DNA of 64,000 bases, from the NCBI RefSeq assembly GCF_000186865.1, contig NW_008705567.1, forward strand, positions 1,501,457 to 1,565,456, written 5' to 3'. A program made the position numbers and the translations under genes. The notes under the pieces were generated by a model. It was not told the origin of the DNA, searched no databases, and worked only from the letters and a program-made list of their open reading frames with translations. Of this stretch, positions 27,070 to 35,580 are shown piece by piece (the stretch's first letter is position 1; each line of letters begins with the position of its first letter). The DNA is from Aureococcus anophagefferens (Eukaryota; Sar; Pelagophyceae; Pelagomonadales; Pelagomonadaceae).

Positions 27070-27250
27070 GGGCCCCTGCATATAGGAAATGAGCCGTAGT
27101 GATTATAATTGCCCAACGTATATATCATAAACGATGCGAGCCATTCGTTTAAAGGTCTGCATCTCCTTCAATATAAGCTGTGCGCTCCGAGCCATCAATA
27201 TCCCAAAATTCATCATAGATTGTGAAGTTTATTCCGTCAAGGGTTAGTTT
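27070..27250 (-). other. AT-rich island with a short coding-like segment
   Basis: GC drops sharply here within DNA that is otherwise near 70% GC. On the minus strand bases about 27250-27149 translate to a protein-like stretch containing LTLDGINFTIYDEFWDIDG and ending at a stop, with A/T-rich codon use unlike any neighbour. No start codon or further exon of the same character is visible. It may be a fragment of an organellar, viral or low-GC foreign gene; I do not recognise it. Confidence 0.45.
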
Positions 27251-27279
27251 TGCATATGTGCGCGACGGTGCGTGCCGCG

Positions 27280-27500
27280 GTCCCCGGCCACGTCCCCGGC
27301 CCGTGCCCGGGCCGTGCCCGGGGCCCCGTGCCGGGCCCGTGTGCCGGGCCTCCCCGGCCCGTGCACAACCCCGTGCCCAGGGCCCGTGCCGAGTGCCGGG
27401 CCCGTGCCGGGACTCCCCGGCCCGGCCCAAGCCCGGCCCGTGCCCGGGGCCCCGTGCCGCGTGCCGGGCCCGTGCCGGGCCGCGTGCCGGGAGCGCATTT
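27280..27500. repeat. Degenerate GC-rich minisatellite
   Basis: The sequence is built from imperfect copies of CCCGTGCCGGG and CCGTGCCCGGGG over about 220 bp, with variable spacing. It lies about 360 bp upstream of the light-harvesting start at 27864. It can form strong hairpins on either strand. Confidence 0.85.
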
Positions 27501-27863
27501 ACCGTGCCGGAACCCCCGTGCCCGCCGTCCCCGGCCCCCGTCCCGAGCCGGACCGTCGTGCAAAGCAGGTGCAGGGCCTCAAGCCTAAACTTCAACGGAA
27601 TTATTGGCCCCGCTTCACCCGAGCGCGTGTGGTCCACGCGACCTCGACGATCTTCCCACTCGCATCGCAGCTCTATCCGCAACCAAACAGGTTCAGTTCG
27701 CGGCGTCCGCGACCCACCCACACACACCCGCAACCCGCCCGCCTCCTCCCCATTGCCCCCCCATTGCCCTTGCAACCGCGCCGCGCAACAGAGACAACGC
27801 GCGCGCCGCGCGCGCACGACAAAAAAAGGTTCATCGCGGAAACTCCCTCGCAGCAGCTCAACC

Positions 27864-28613
27864 ATGAACCGCCTCGTCCTCGCCCTCGCCGCCCTCGCGC
27901 CCGCCTCCGCCTTCGTGGCGCCGGCGGCGCAGTCCGCGACCGTCAAGGTCCAGGAGACCAAGGCCGACCTCGAGGCGCTCGCCGTCGAGCTGAACCCGAT
28001 CGTGGGCTTCTACGACCCGCTCGGCCTCGCGGACGCCGAGTTCTGGGACACGACGAACGAGGAGACCATCGGCTTCCTCCGCCAGGCCGAGATCAAGCAC
28101 GGCCGCGTCGCCATGGCCGGCTTCGTCGGCTACTGCCTCCACGCGAACGGCGTCCAGTTCCCGCTCCACATCCCGGGCGACTACACGACGAAGAACCCCG
28201 GCGAGCTCTGGGACCAGGTCCCCACGGAGGGCAAGCTCCAGATCCTCGGCTTCATCGCCTTCCTCGAGTTCTTCGGCGAGCTCGGCTCCCGCACGAACGA
28301 GGGCGCGCCGCACTACATGCGCGGCGGCAAGCCCGGCGCGTACCCGTCCTTCAAGAAGTACCTCAACGGCGTCTTCCCCCACCCCGTGCCCCTCGACCTC
28401 TTCGACCCGGCGGGCCTCACGAAGAACGCCTCCGAGGAGAAGAAGGCCCGCGGCCGCCTCATCGAGATCAACAACGGCCGCCTCGCGATGATCGGCCTCT
28501 TCGGCTTCCTCGCCGAGTCCAAGGTCGCCGGCTCCGTGCCCCTCCTCTCCTTCATCCTCCCCTACGACGGCGACTACATGGCGCCCCTCCAGCCCCTCCA
28601 CATCCTCTCCTAG
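27864..28613 (+). CDS. Fucoxanthin chlorophyll a/c-binding (light-harvesting) protein 1
   Basis: The intronless gene encodes 249 residues. The leader MNRLVLALAALAPASAFVAPAA is a bipartite plastid signal with an ASAF cleavage motif. The LHC fold shows helix 1 EIKHGRVAMAGFVGY and helix 3 EINNGRLAMIGLFGFLAE, the two Chl-binding helices with their Glu and Arg ion-pair residues, plus a middle helix (LQILGFIAFLEFFGEL). The motif NPIVGFYDPLGL is typical of stramenopile LHC proteins. It should sit in the thylakoid membrane and bind chlorophylls a and c with fucoxanthin. It is a paralogue of the gene at 29228. Confidence 0.96.
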   Translation: MNRLVLALAALAPASAFVAPAAQSATVKVQETKADLEALAVELNPIVGFYDPLGLADAEFWDTTNEETIGFLRQAEIKHGRVAMAGFVGYCLHANGVQFPLHIPGDYTTKNPGELWDQVPTEGKLQILGFIAFLEFFGELGSRTNEGAPHYMRGGKPGAYPSFKKYLNGVFPHPVPLDLFDPAGLTKNASEEKKARGRLIEINNGRLAMIGLFGFLAESKVAGSVPLLSFILPYDGDYMAPLQPLHILS

Positions 28614-29227
28614 GCGGCGAGCCGCCCTCGACGGCCGCGCGCGGCCGGCGCTCGACGAGGAGCCCCACGCACGGCGCTCTCGGACGGCGCCGGGCCGCGC
28701 GGGACCGCTCGCGCAGGACGCTAATAACAAGGAACATAGCCTCGTGCGCGTGGCTGACGAGTCGTCGCCCCGGACTTCGCGGCCGCCGTCGGTCGCGGGC
28801 TCGGCCCGTCGGAAGACAACACGCGGCTTCGGACGGCGCGCGCGGACCACTCGCACGGACGTGGCGTTCTAAGCATAGCTGTCTGCGGCGCGTGGCTCGC
28901 GAGTCGTCGCCTTGGACTTCGCGGCCGTCACGGTCGTCGCGGGCTCGGCCCGTCGGAAAACAACGCGCGGCTGTTTGATCCTCGCCGGATCCTCCAGCGA
29001 AAGGCGGCCTGCCCCTCCTACGCGGCAAAGCCGACGACCGCGGTCCGCAGCGAGGCCGAGGTGCGCGCCGCTCGCTCGAGGCAGAGCCGAAAAAAATCGA
29101 ACGGAAACTTCAGCAAGCCGAGGTTTGACCGCGCGCCGAGCGTGCGCGCTCGTCGAGGCACGAGCTCGAAGTCGATCCTCGTCCGACGCTTTGCCTATAG
29201 ATAGCAACCTCGCATTGCAAGACCACC
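28614..29227. promoter_or_regulatory. Intergenic region between the two light-harvesting genes
   Basis: These 614 bp hold the 3' end of the first and the promoter of the second light-harvesting gene. A TATA-like TATAGATA occurs near 29197-29204, about 24 bp before the ATG at 29228. An imperfect direct repeat of about 80 bp (28749-28827 and 28890-28971) occupies the middle. Confidence 0.5.
28749..28971. repeat. Imperfect direct repeat of about 80 bp
   Basis: Copies at 28749-28827 and 28890-28971 share GAGTCGTCGCC, GGACTTCGCGGCCG and CTCGGCCCGTCGGAA in order. The copies differ by small indels. They may duplicate a regulatory block shared by the light-harvesting pair, or a former gene end. Confidence 0.7.
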
Positions 29228-30135
29228 ATGAAGACCGCCATCCTCGCGCTCTGCGCCTCCAGCGCCAGCGCGTTCGTCAACATCCCGAAGCTCCAGAGCC
29301 TCAAGACCGTCGTCCGCGCCGAGGACGACGAGGCCGAGGCCGCGCCCTCGCCGGCGCCCGCGCCCGCACGGCCACCCGCGTCCGTTGCAACACGCCACCG
29401 CCCGCCCACACCCACACCCCCCCCATATAGGCGCCCGTGGCCTCGTCCGGCGGCTTCGGCCTCGCCCAGCTGCAGGCCCTGGCCGCGGAGCAGAACCCGA
29501 TCGTCGGCTACTTCGACCCGCTGGGCCTCAGCGAGGACATGTTCTTCGAGGAGACCAACGAGGCGACCATCGGCTTCCTGCGCCAGGCGGAGCTCAAGCA
29601 CGGCCGCGTCGCCATGGCGGGCTTCGTGGGCTTCCTCGTGCACGCGCAGGGCATCACGTGGCCGTTCCCGATGGCGCTCTCGGGCGACAAGTGGCCGACG
29701 CTCGGCGAGGGCGGCGTGCCGGCGCTCTGGGACCAGCTCCCCCAGGGCGCCAAGTGGCAGATCATCCTCGCCATCGGCTGCGCCGAGTGGTACGACGAGT
29801 GGCAGTACGACGTGCCCTCGGCGGACATGGGCCTCGCCGCCGACAAGCCCAAGCACTACATGCGCGGCGGCGAGCCGGGCCGCTACCCCAAGTTCGAGGG
29901 CTACCCGCTCAACCTCTTCGACCCCTTCGGCTTCTTCAAGAAGAACTCCGAGGAGAAGAAGGCCAAGGGCCGCAACGCGGAGGTCAACAACGGCCGCCTC
30001 GCGATGATCGGCCTCTTCGGCCTCCTCGCCGAGTCCAAGGTCCCCGGCTCCGTGCCCTTCCTGACCCAGTTCAACTTCCCCCAGTACTCCGGAAACGTCA
30101 TGGTCCCCTTCGAGGGCCAGTTCTCCCTCTTCTAG
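29228..30135 (+). CDS. Fucoxanthin chlorophyll a/c-binding (light-harvesting) protein 2, two exons
   Basis: Exon 1 is 29228-29353 and exon 2 is 29431-30135, giving about 276 residues. The leader MKTAILALCASSASAFVNIP has the ASAF plastid motif. Helix 1 (ELKHGRVAMAGFVGF) and helix 3 (EVNNGRLAMIGLFGLLAE) match its neighbour closely. The preferred intron 29354-29430 (77 bp) is GC-AG with the near-repeat GCGCCCGCG/GCGCCCGTG at donor and acceptor. A GT donor at 29384 also keeps the frame and would give a 47-bp intron. The intron lies just after the leader, where paralogue 1 has none. Confidence 0.94.
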
Positions 30136-30438
30136 GCGCCGCACCGGGTGACCGCGGGCGCAAGACCCGTCGTCCGACCCGGGCCGCCGAACTCCGCGGC
30201 GGCCACACACTCGGTGAGCTCGGCTTCGGTGAGACTCCGACACGCCTTAAGATGCTCCCACCTGTGTTCCCGTTTCGGCGCGGTGGGGTTCGGAGCCCGG
30301 GGGCGGCGATCGCGGCGCCGACGCGACGGTGGCGCGGCGACTCAGATCGCGGTCGCGACTCACGGGCGCGCGAGTGCTTGCGCTGGCGAAATTCCATCTC
30401 GGCGCGCGCCCGTCCGACGCCCGCCCGGCGCGACAAAC
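30136..30438. other. Short convergent intergenic region
   Basis: These about 300 bp separate the convergent light-harvesting and PDZ genes. The sequence is GC-rich, holds short spurious ORFs only, and shows no clear repeat or RNA gene. Confidence 0.5.
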
Positions 30439-31687
30439 CTACTTAATGCCGCGCTCGAGGATGAGGACGACCTCCGGGTCGCCGACGGGCGCGTCCAGGT
30501 TCGACCGGACGCTGTCCATGACGTCGTCGAAGGGCTGCATGTCGCAGGGCACGAGCGTCCTCCGGAGCTCGGGCGCCTGTAGACCACGCGTGCGCTTTTC
30601 TCGCGTGCAGTCGAATCCCCGGGACGAGCTCTCGAGGCGTCTCGTCCGGGGGAGTTCCGCGGCCCCCGCTGACGCTCAAATCTCTCGACGCGGAAAATCT
30701 CTCGAAGGGTTCCGCGGGACGCCGCCCGAGCGCCGAGCCGGCCTCCGGCGCCGCGGCGCCGCCGTAGCGGATGCCCCGCGTCACGGCGGAGCACGCGCGG
30801 AGCACGTCGCCGACGCGCACGTCCGCCCGCTCGCCCGCGGAGCCCTCGACGACCTCGGCGACGACGATCGCGCCGCCGCCGCCCTCCTCCAATATGACGC
30901 CCATGGGCGGGAAGGCGCCTACCGAGGGTCGGACGTCTTCCCGTGTCCCGGCGCGAATCGCGCGAAAAAAAAGCGCGCCCGTTCCTCGACGCGGGAGTGC
31001 GCCGACGTAGCGCTCGCCGACTAAATACGGAAGGAGCTGGACGACGCAGACCGTGTAGTCGCGCTGGCACAGGTCCAGGGCCTTGAGGAAGCCCTTCCAG
31101 TCCAGCTCCGGGTGCAGCAGGTCCGCCGCGGGCCCGCCCAGGATGACCTTCGCGAGCGCCGGCAGCTGCGTCTTCGTCAGCGCCGTCTCGTCGAGCAGGT
31201 CCATGATCTTCACCGCCGTGCCCCACTCGCGCAGCCGGTGGAGCGGACCGCCGTAGGTGAGCCAGGGCTGCGCGGCGTTGACCTCCGCGGCCTCGCCGGA
31301 GAGGTCGTCGAGCACGTCCATGTCGAGCTCCAATTCCTCGTCGATGTCGTTCCAGTACTGGACGACGCGGAGGGTCGCGGCCGCGACGACGTAGGTGTCC
31401 TCGTTCTCGGCCGCGGCGGCGGCGTCGGCGACGACCCGGGCCTGGTCGGGCGACGCGCCCTCGGCCGTCGCGTCCCACGTCACGCTCTTCCAGGGCCTGC
31501 CGCCGCTGCCCTGGGTCGTCGACGCGTCGACGCTCCACTGCAGCTCGTCGAGGTCGTCCTGCACGTAGAGCAGCGTCTTCGAGTCCTCGGCCCAGAAGAT
31601 CTGGCGGATGCCGCGGTACGCGTCGACCGGCAGCGCGCTGGCTCTCACATATGGCAGCCCGGGCGCAGCTTCACCGTGAAGTGGCAT
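30439..31687 (-). CDS. PDZ-domain protein with upstream S9-peptidase-like segment, three exons
   Basis: Exons are 31687-31003, 30918-30734 and 30576-30439; phases agree at both junctions. The PDZ core spans the last two exons: PPMGVILEEGGG, VVEGSAGERADVRVGDVLRA, then PCDMQPFDDVMDSV and EVVLILERGIK at the C-terminus, typical of algal single-PDZ proteins. The first exon begins with DAYRGIRQIFWAEDSKTLLY, resembling the blade start of S9 peptidases, followed by unrecognised sequence, so it may be a fusion or two genes. Both introns are GC-AG with imperfect 9-bp repeats (7 of 9). The ATG at 31687 is the first in frame. Confidence 0.65.
30577..30733 (-). other. PDZ gene intron 2 (157 bp), GC-AG with imperfect 9-bp repeat
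   Basis: On the coding strand GCGCTCGGG at the donor and GCGCCCGAG after the CAG acceptor match at 7 of 9 positions. The interior contains CTTCGAGAGATTTTC and CGTCGAGAGATTTGAGCG, motifs faintly like those in introners and in GNB1L intron 2. Splicing joins PEAGS to APELRRTLVPC. Confidence 0.7.
30919..31002 (-). other. PDZ gene intron 1 (84 bp), GC-AG with imperfect 9-bp repeat
   Basis: On the coding strand GCGCACTCC at the donor and GCGCCTTCC after the TAG acceptor match at 7 of 9 positions. Splicing joins GERYV to GAFPPMG in frame, whereas reading through loses the PDZ start. The interior carries a run of eight T residues. Confidence 0.7.
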
Positions 31688-31770
31688 TGACGTCCATCTC
31701 GACCTCCGCACGACCTCCGCTCGGCTGAGCGGCGTCCTGCGCTTCAGTCCCGCGCTGCTTCCTCCTCCTC

Positions 31771-32247
31771 ATGGAGATTGAAATTGATGACGTGATTAGT
31801 GCGACCGTACTCCCGGACGATAGCCCGACGAGACAGCGGTTGATTCAGATCCAAGGCGATCGCAAGCTCGCGCGTTCGCTCGCGTATTTTACGGATCGGT
31901 ACCGTGACGCGCAGCTCACGGGGCACAAACCGGAGCGAGTACTGCAGCTGTCGACCACCTACCCGGGTACCCGCACACGCATCCCCGTGAAGCAGCTGAT
32001 GCCGCTGTGGAAGGTGGAGATCATGGAGTACTGGGACGGTTCCGCCGCATTGATCCTTAAACATTACGGTTCTACTCAGGAAGCTACAGCTTCACAGGAC
32101 GCGGAGCGGCCCTCAATCCGCGACTCGATCACCCAGCACATCACCGATGTTGCGCGTCCGCCGCGTCCCGAGCCCGGGGGGAACTCGCGCGCCGCGCGCG
32201 CACGCCCCGGCCGGCGGAACCGCTTCCGCCGACGCAGGTGCAGATGA
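31771..32247 (+). CDS. Unrecognised protein, lower GC than neighbours
   Basis: The ORF encodes 158 residues from ATG 31771. The first 110 residues look like a folded domain (IEIDDVISATVLPDD, TYPGTRTRIPVKQLMPLWKVEIMEYWDG). The last 40 are Arg/Pro-rich and may be readthrough of an intron or UTR. It overlaps the next ORF by 10 bp in another frame, so the two could be exons of one gene. Codon use is less GC-biased than usual for the window. No family is recognised. Confidence 0.45.
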   Translation: MEIEIDDVISATVLPDDSPTRQRLIQIQGDRKLARSLAYFTDRYRDAQLTGHKPERVLQLSTTYPGTRTRIPVKQLMPLWKVEIMEYWDGSAALILKHYGSTQEATASQDAERPSIRDSITQHITDVARPPRPEPGGNSRAARARPGRRNRFRRRRCR

Positions 32248-33431
32248 AATCTGAACTCGTCCACTCCTGCTCACCGTCGGCGTTCTACGACTACATCGCG
32301 ACGGCGGGCCAGGGCGTCGACGCGACGCGCCCGGACCTCAAGTTGCTCCAGGAGGGCCTCCTCACGCACCACCTCGCTCGCCAGGCGGCGGGCGTGCACG
32401 GCGCGGGCAAGGCCTACCAGCTTGAACAGAAGGCGGGCGCGGTGTGGAACAACGTCACGACCTGCGCTCAGTACAAGTTCACGGACCCGCACGACAAGTG
32501 CGTGAACCTCGTCTGGGACCTCCTCGTCGCTGCCGAGGCGGGCACGCGCATCCGCGACTCCGACCAGCTCCGCTTCGCGGCGGTGGCCGTGCTGTGCGGC
32601 CTACGATGCGAGAACGCGGACAACGTCGAGGGCCTCCCGCTCATGGAATTCTTTGCAGCCGACGAGGACAAATTCAACGACTCTTTCTACGAGCGCCTCG
32701 AGGACGACGTCGTGGAAAATTTCATGGACTGGGACCAGCACCAGGGCGTCTACAATCAGCACGTCGTGATGCTCGACCGGTCCAAGGGCGATTCCTGCCC
32801 CAACGTCTCGCTCATCACAATCCCGGCTGTGTTGTTCGACAAAATGGGCGGGACGATGTCGGAGGTCCTGCGCTTCATCGAGCTCTCGTCGCGATCGAAT
32901 CCTCGTGCTATTGGCACCCCTGTGATGAGCTTCGTGAATGAGAAAGTGATCAACTGCTTTCGCGATGAATTCCACGGCCTCGACGCTCCACACGTGGAGG
33001 CGTCGTACAGCCACGGGAAGAACTCGACGGAAGGGAATTGCAGGTCGCTTTCGCGCATGGTTGGGCTGTTGTTTCAGATCGGGTTGAAATCGCACCCTTC
33101 GGAATTGGAATGCCTTGGATCTCTCCCCGCCGTCGATATTTGTGGCATCGTGGGCGCGCAAAACGGAGATGCGCTCGACCGCTACCGCCAGCCGTACTAT
33201 AGAGGCAGGGAAGCAGTGTGGTACTACATTTGGTGTTGGTTCGAGAAGGCATCTCCCGGGCCGGGCTACGAAGCCATCGGATGGCGAGTCACTGTGTATT
33301 TCGATGACGAGGATGAATGGTTCGAAGGCACCATCGTGGACTTCAACGGCATTCTCCACTGCGTCAACTACGACCAAGGGGGCGAGGTCTACGAGGACCT
33401 CACCGATGGACCCTACGAGCGCATCGACTAG
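32238..33431 (+). CDS. Unrecognised protein with C-terminal Tudor-like domain
   Basis: The ORF encodes 397 residues without introns and with GC clearly below its neighbours. Residues 1-330 are an unrecognised, globular-looking region (YIWCWFEK near its end; AVLCGLRCENADNVEGLP and YSHGKNSTEGNCRSLSRM within). The C-terminal 60 residues (GWRVTVYFDDEDEWFEGTIV, HCVNYDQGGEVYEDL) form a Tudor/Agenet-like barrel of the same general kind as the units in the giant protein at 12190. It may be a mobile-element or viral-derived gene, or simply a diverged nuclear protein. Confidence 0.5.
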   Translation: MQMKSELVHSCSPSAFYDYIATAGQGVDATRPDLKLLQEGLLTHHLARQAAGVHGAGKAYQLEQKAGAVWNNVTTCAQYKFTDPHDKCVNLVWDLLVAAEAGTRIRDSDQLRFAAVAVLCGLRCENADNVEGLPLMEFFAADEDKFNDSFYERLEDDVVENFMDWDQHQGVYNQHVVMLDRSKGDSCPNVSLITIPAVLFDKMGGTMSEVLRFIELSSRSNPRAIGTPVMSFVNEKVINCFRDEFHGLDAPHVEASYSHGKNSTEGNCRSLSRMVGLLFQIGLKSHPSELECLGSLPAVDICGIVGAQNGDALDRYRQPYYRGREAVWYYIWCWFEKASPGPGYEAIGWRVTVYFDDEDEWFEGTIVDFNGILHCVNYDQGGEVYEDLTDGPYERID

Positions 33432-33818
33432 GCGCGCGCCGCGCCGTCACCCATACCCCATCCCATTCTCCTCCCGCATAGCTCCCCGGGGCCCCGAAGA
33501 TGTAACGTGTCAACGTTTGATGCATTTAAGCCGATAGTACCTAATTGACGCACATTGGCCGCCTGCCCGCGAGGGATGGGGGAGCCCGCACCGCGCGGCG
33601 CGGTGACGCGCCACCGCGATGCCCAGCAACGGACCGCGGCGGGTGGGTGGAGCGGCGGGTGGTTCGACGGCGCGCGCATGGGCGTGACTCCGCCGACTAC
33701 TTTATCCAACACCGCACGACTCAGAGTCATGTAACGACAACGGCGCTGTCGCGGCGCCCGGCTCGCCCGGCGACGCGCTGATCGCGTTCCCGCTGACGGT
33801 TTAGTGCAGTGCGGCACC
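33432..33818. other. Intergenic stretch before the transporter fragment
   Basis: These about 390 bp show no supported gene. A possible splice acceptor (TTTAGTGCAG, ending 33809) immediately precedes the transporter frame, which would imply an upstream exon, but none with membrane-segment character is found here. Confidence 0.4.
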
Positions 33819-34060
33819 ATGCCCCTCGGCGCCCGCGCCGTGGAGCGCTTCGGCCCGCGCGCGGCGACGCTCGGCGGCGGCGGCCTCGTGGCGCTCGGCG
33901 TCTTCCTCGCGTCGTTCGCGTCGACGCTCCGCGCGTTCCTCGCGTGCTACAGCGGCCTCGTCGGCGCGGGCATCGCCCTGGCCTACACGGCGCCCCTCGT
34001 CGCGGGCTGGTCCTGGTTCCCGGACGCCCGGGGCTTCGTCAACGGCGACGTCGTTGGCTA
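33810..34060 (+). pseudogene. Major facilitator (OFA-like) transporter fragment
   Basis: The frame from 33810 reads GTMPLGARAVERFGPRAATL, two hydrophobic helices (GGGLVALGVFLASF and YSGLVGAGIALAYTAPL) and WSWFPDARGFVNG. This matches helices 2 to 4 and the loop of oxalate/formate-antiporter-like major facilitators (ERFGPR is the A-loop motif). Only about 80 residues exist. The first helix is missing upstream and transporter character ends at about 34050, where the sequence enters the antisense plastid gene. It appears to be a truncated relic, unless exons lie beyond what I can join. Confidence 0.65.
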
Positions 34061-34594
34061 CGACCGGCGCAAGGCGACGCCCATCGTCGGCGACCCGATC
34101 CGCGAGGCCGGCCGCGCGAAGCTCGTCGCGCAGATCGCCGCGGACCACACGTGCGCGTCGTTTGAGTTCGTTTCGTCCTCCCGACGCCGGACCGTCGCAG
34201 TCCGCCGGAACGCGACGCTCGCCCCGGGCTCGAACCAGGGCTGCCACTCCGCGGGCGTCGACCGCGTCGCCACGCCGCCGGCGTCGCCCGCCTCGTCGAA
34301 CTGGTCGAGCTCGATCTTCGCCGCGAAGCACTTGCCCGTCCAGGGCACGAGCTCGCGCGCGTCGACGCCGGCGACGACCTCCGGCCGCGGCGGCGGCGGC
34401 GGCGGCGGCGCGACCGGCGGCGCGATCTCCTTCTCGAGCTGCGATGCCTCGGCGCGCAGCGACGCGGCGGCCGCCAGCAAGGCATCGGCGTCGTCGCTCG
34501 CGGCGGCGCGCGGGAGGCTGCGTCGTCTTTGACAAGTGGATTGCTGGAGGCCTTGGGCGGTCAAGAGCGCGGCGAACAGCGCCAGGGAGCGCAT
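34058..34594 (-). CDS. Predicted plastid-targeted unknown protein
   Basis: From ATG 34594 the product has 178 residues. It begins with a hydrophobic leader (MRSLALFAALLTAQG), an Arg-rich transit-like segment, then DADALLAAAASLRAEASQLE, a helix common near the start of stramenopile plastid proteins, and a poly-Pro linker. The conserved-looking part is LVPWTGKCFAAKIELDQFDE and STPAEWQPWFEPGASVAF. The last 45 residues look unlike the rest and overlap the transporter fragment on the other strand, so the true C-terminus may be in another exon or lost. Confidence 0.5.
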   Translation of the reverse strand: MRSLALFAALLTAQGLQQSTCQRRRSLPRAAASDDADALLAAAASLRAEASQLEKEIAPPVAPPPPPPPRPEVVAGVDARELVPWTGKCFAAKIELDQFDEAGDAGGVATRSTPAEWQPWFEPGASVAFRRTATVRRREDETNSNDAHVWSAAICATSFARPASRIGSPTMGVALRRS

Positions 34595-34689
34595 GCTGCG
34601 CAAGGATTTACACGCGCCCATCACGCGGCCCCTGAGACTTGCTGATCTTGCTGTGGCAATGAAAACATTCAGCGACGCCGAGCGTCGCG

Positions 34690-35580
34690 ATGGTGCGCCT
34701 CCTCGTAGCGCTCGCGCTTTTCACTGTAACAACGGCAACCAACCCCGCCGCGAAGCGGTTCAAAGAGTGGCGCACGGCGAATCTCGGGCCCGCGGGGCAG
34801 TTCAAGGAGTGGCGGCGCGCGCGCTTCGGCAACGGCTTCGGCGGCTGGGCCTACTGGCGCTGCACCGGCGAGCTCAGCGACCCGTCGACGGGCGCGATCC
34901 TCGCGCGCATCGAGGGCGTCGAGGCGACGCGCGACGTCGGCCCGGCGGCGGACACCGACCTCGACTACCTCGTGGCGCCGCGCGCGGCCCGCGTCGCGCG
35001 GCGCTACGCGTACGGCGACGCGGCGACCGGCGCGGAGTTGGAATCAAAAGCCCTGCGGCCCGGCGGTCCGGCGCGGCCCGTGCCGCGGCCCGCGGCCTAC
35101 GCCGCCGACGTGTCCCACGGCCTCCTCGCCGACGGCGCCTCGGTGGCGCTGCGCGCGGCGCGCGGCGCGGGCGACGTGTCGCCGCGCGCGGCGACGTTCG
35201 CGGCGACGGGCGGCGGCGAGCGGCGCGTCGAGGCCTACGTCGCCGCGGACGGCTCGCCCGCGCCGCCCCCGTCGTCCCGTCGATTCGTGGGCTTCGGCCT
35301 CGGCGGCGGCGCGTCGAAGCGCCTCGCGCGCGCGCAGCGGGGGCTCAAGTGCCGCGAGTCGTACGTCGTCGCGGGCCGCGGGCCCTTCGCGCGGCCCGCC
35401 GTGACCTACCGGCGCCTCGGTGAGTGCCCGGCCTGGGCCGGGCCGGGCCGGCTCTGCGCCTGCGACGTGACCATGACGCGCGTGTCGCGCCGGGGCCTCT
35501 TCCGCGGCGCGTCCGACCTCACGCGCGACCTCGCGGCGAAGCTCGTCGGGGACGTCGAGGGTTTAGCCACGAAACGTTAG
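34690..35580 (+). CDS. Secreted protein of unknown family
   Basis: The product has 296 residues with a signal peptide (MVRLLVALALFTVTTATN). Two imperfect copies of FKEWRxA near residues 22-45 follow it. The conserved-looking core is FGGWAYWRCTGELSDPSTGAI, then a Cys-containing C-terminal part (LKCRESYVVAGRGPF and LGECPAWAGPGRLCACDVTM). No enzyme motif is visible. It may be a plastid or secreted protein specific to heterokont algae. Its TAG stop overlaps the TAA of the convergent JmjC gene at 35577-35580. Confidence 0.55.
   Translation: MVRLLVALALFTVTTATNPAAKRFKEWRTANLGPAGQFKEWRRARFGNGFGGWAYWRCTGELSDPSTGAILARIEGVEATRDVGPAADTDLDYLVAPRAARVARRYAYGDAATGAELESKALRPGGPARPVPRPAAYAADVSHGLLADGASVALRAARGAGDVSPRAATFAATGGGERRVEAYVAADGSPAPPPSSRRFVGFGLGGGASKRLARAQRGLKCRESYVVAGRGPFARPAVTYRRLGECPAWAGPGRLCACDVTMTRVSRRGLFRGASDLTRDLAAKLVGDVEGLATKR

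Larger units (their letters stand above)
26966..27863. other. Long intergenic region upstream of the first light-harvesting gene
   Basis: These 898 bp hold an AT-rich island (about 27070-27250), a GC-rich degenerate minisatellite (about 27280-27500), and CACACACCC-rich sequence near 27715-27760 close to the light-harvesting start. Long ORFs crossing the minisatellite on both strands are composition artefacts. No intact gene is supported. Confidence 0.6.

Noticed and set aside
27280..27500. Possible CRISPR-like array
   Set aside because: The copies are degenerate, without unique spacers of constant length, and the genome is eukaryotic. It is a minisatellite.
27149..27961. Long minus-strand ORF across the minisatellite upstream of light-harvesting gene 1
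   Set aside because: The middle is repeat-derived Gly/Arg/Pro sequence and the upstream part is antisense to the light-harvesting leader. Only the terminal AT-rich piece looks coding, and that is reported separately.
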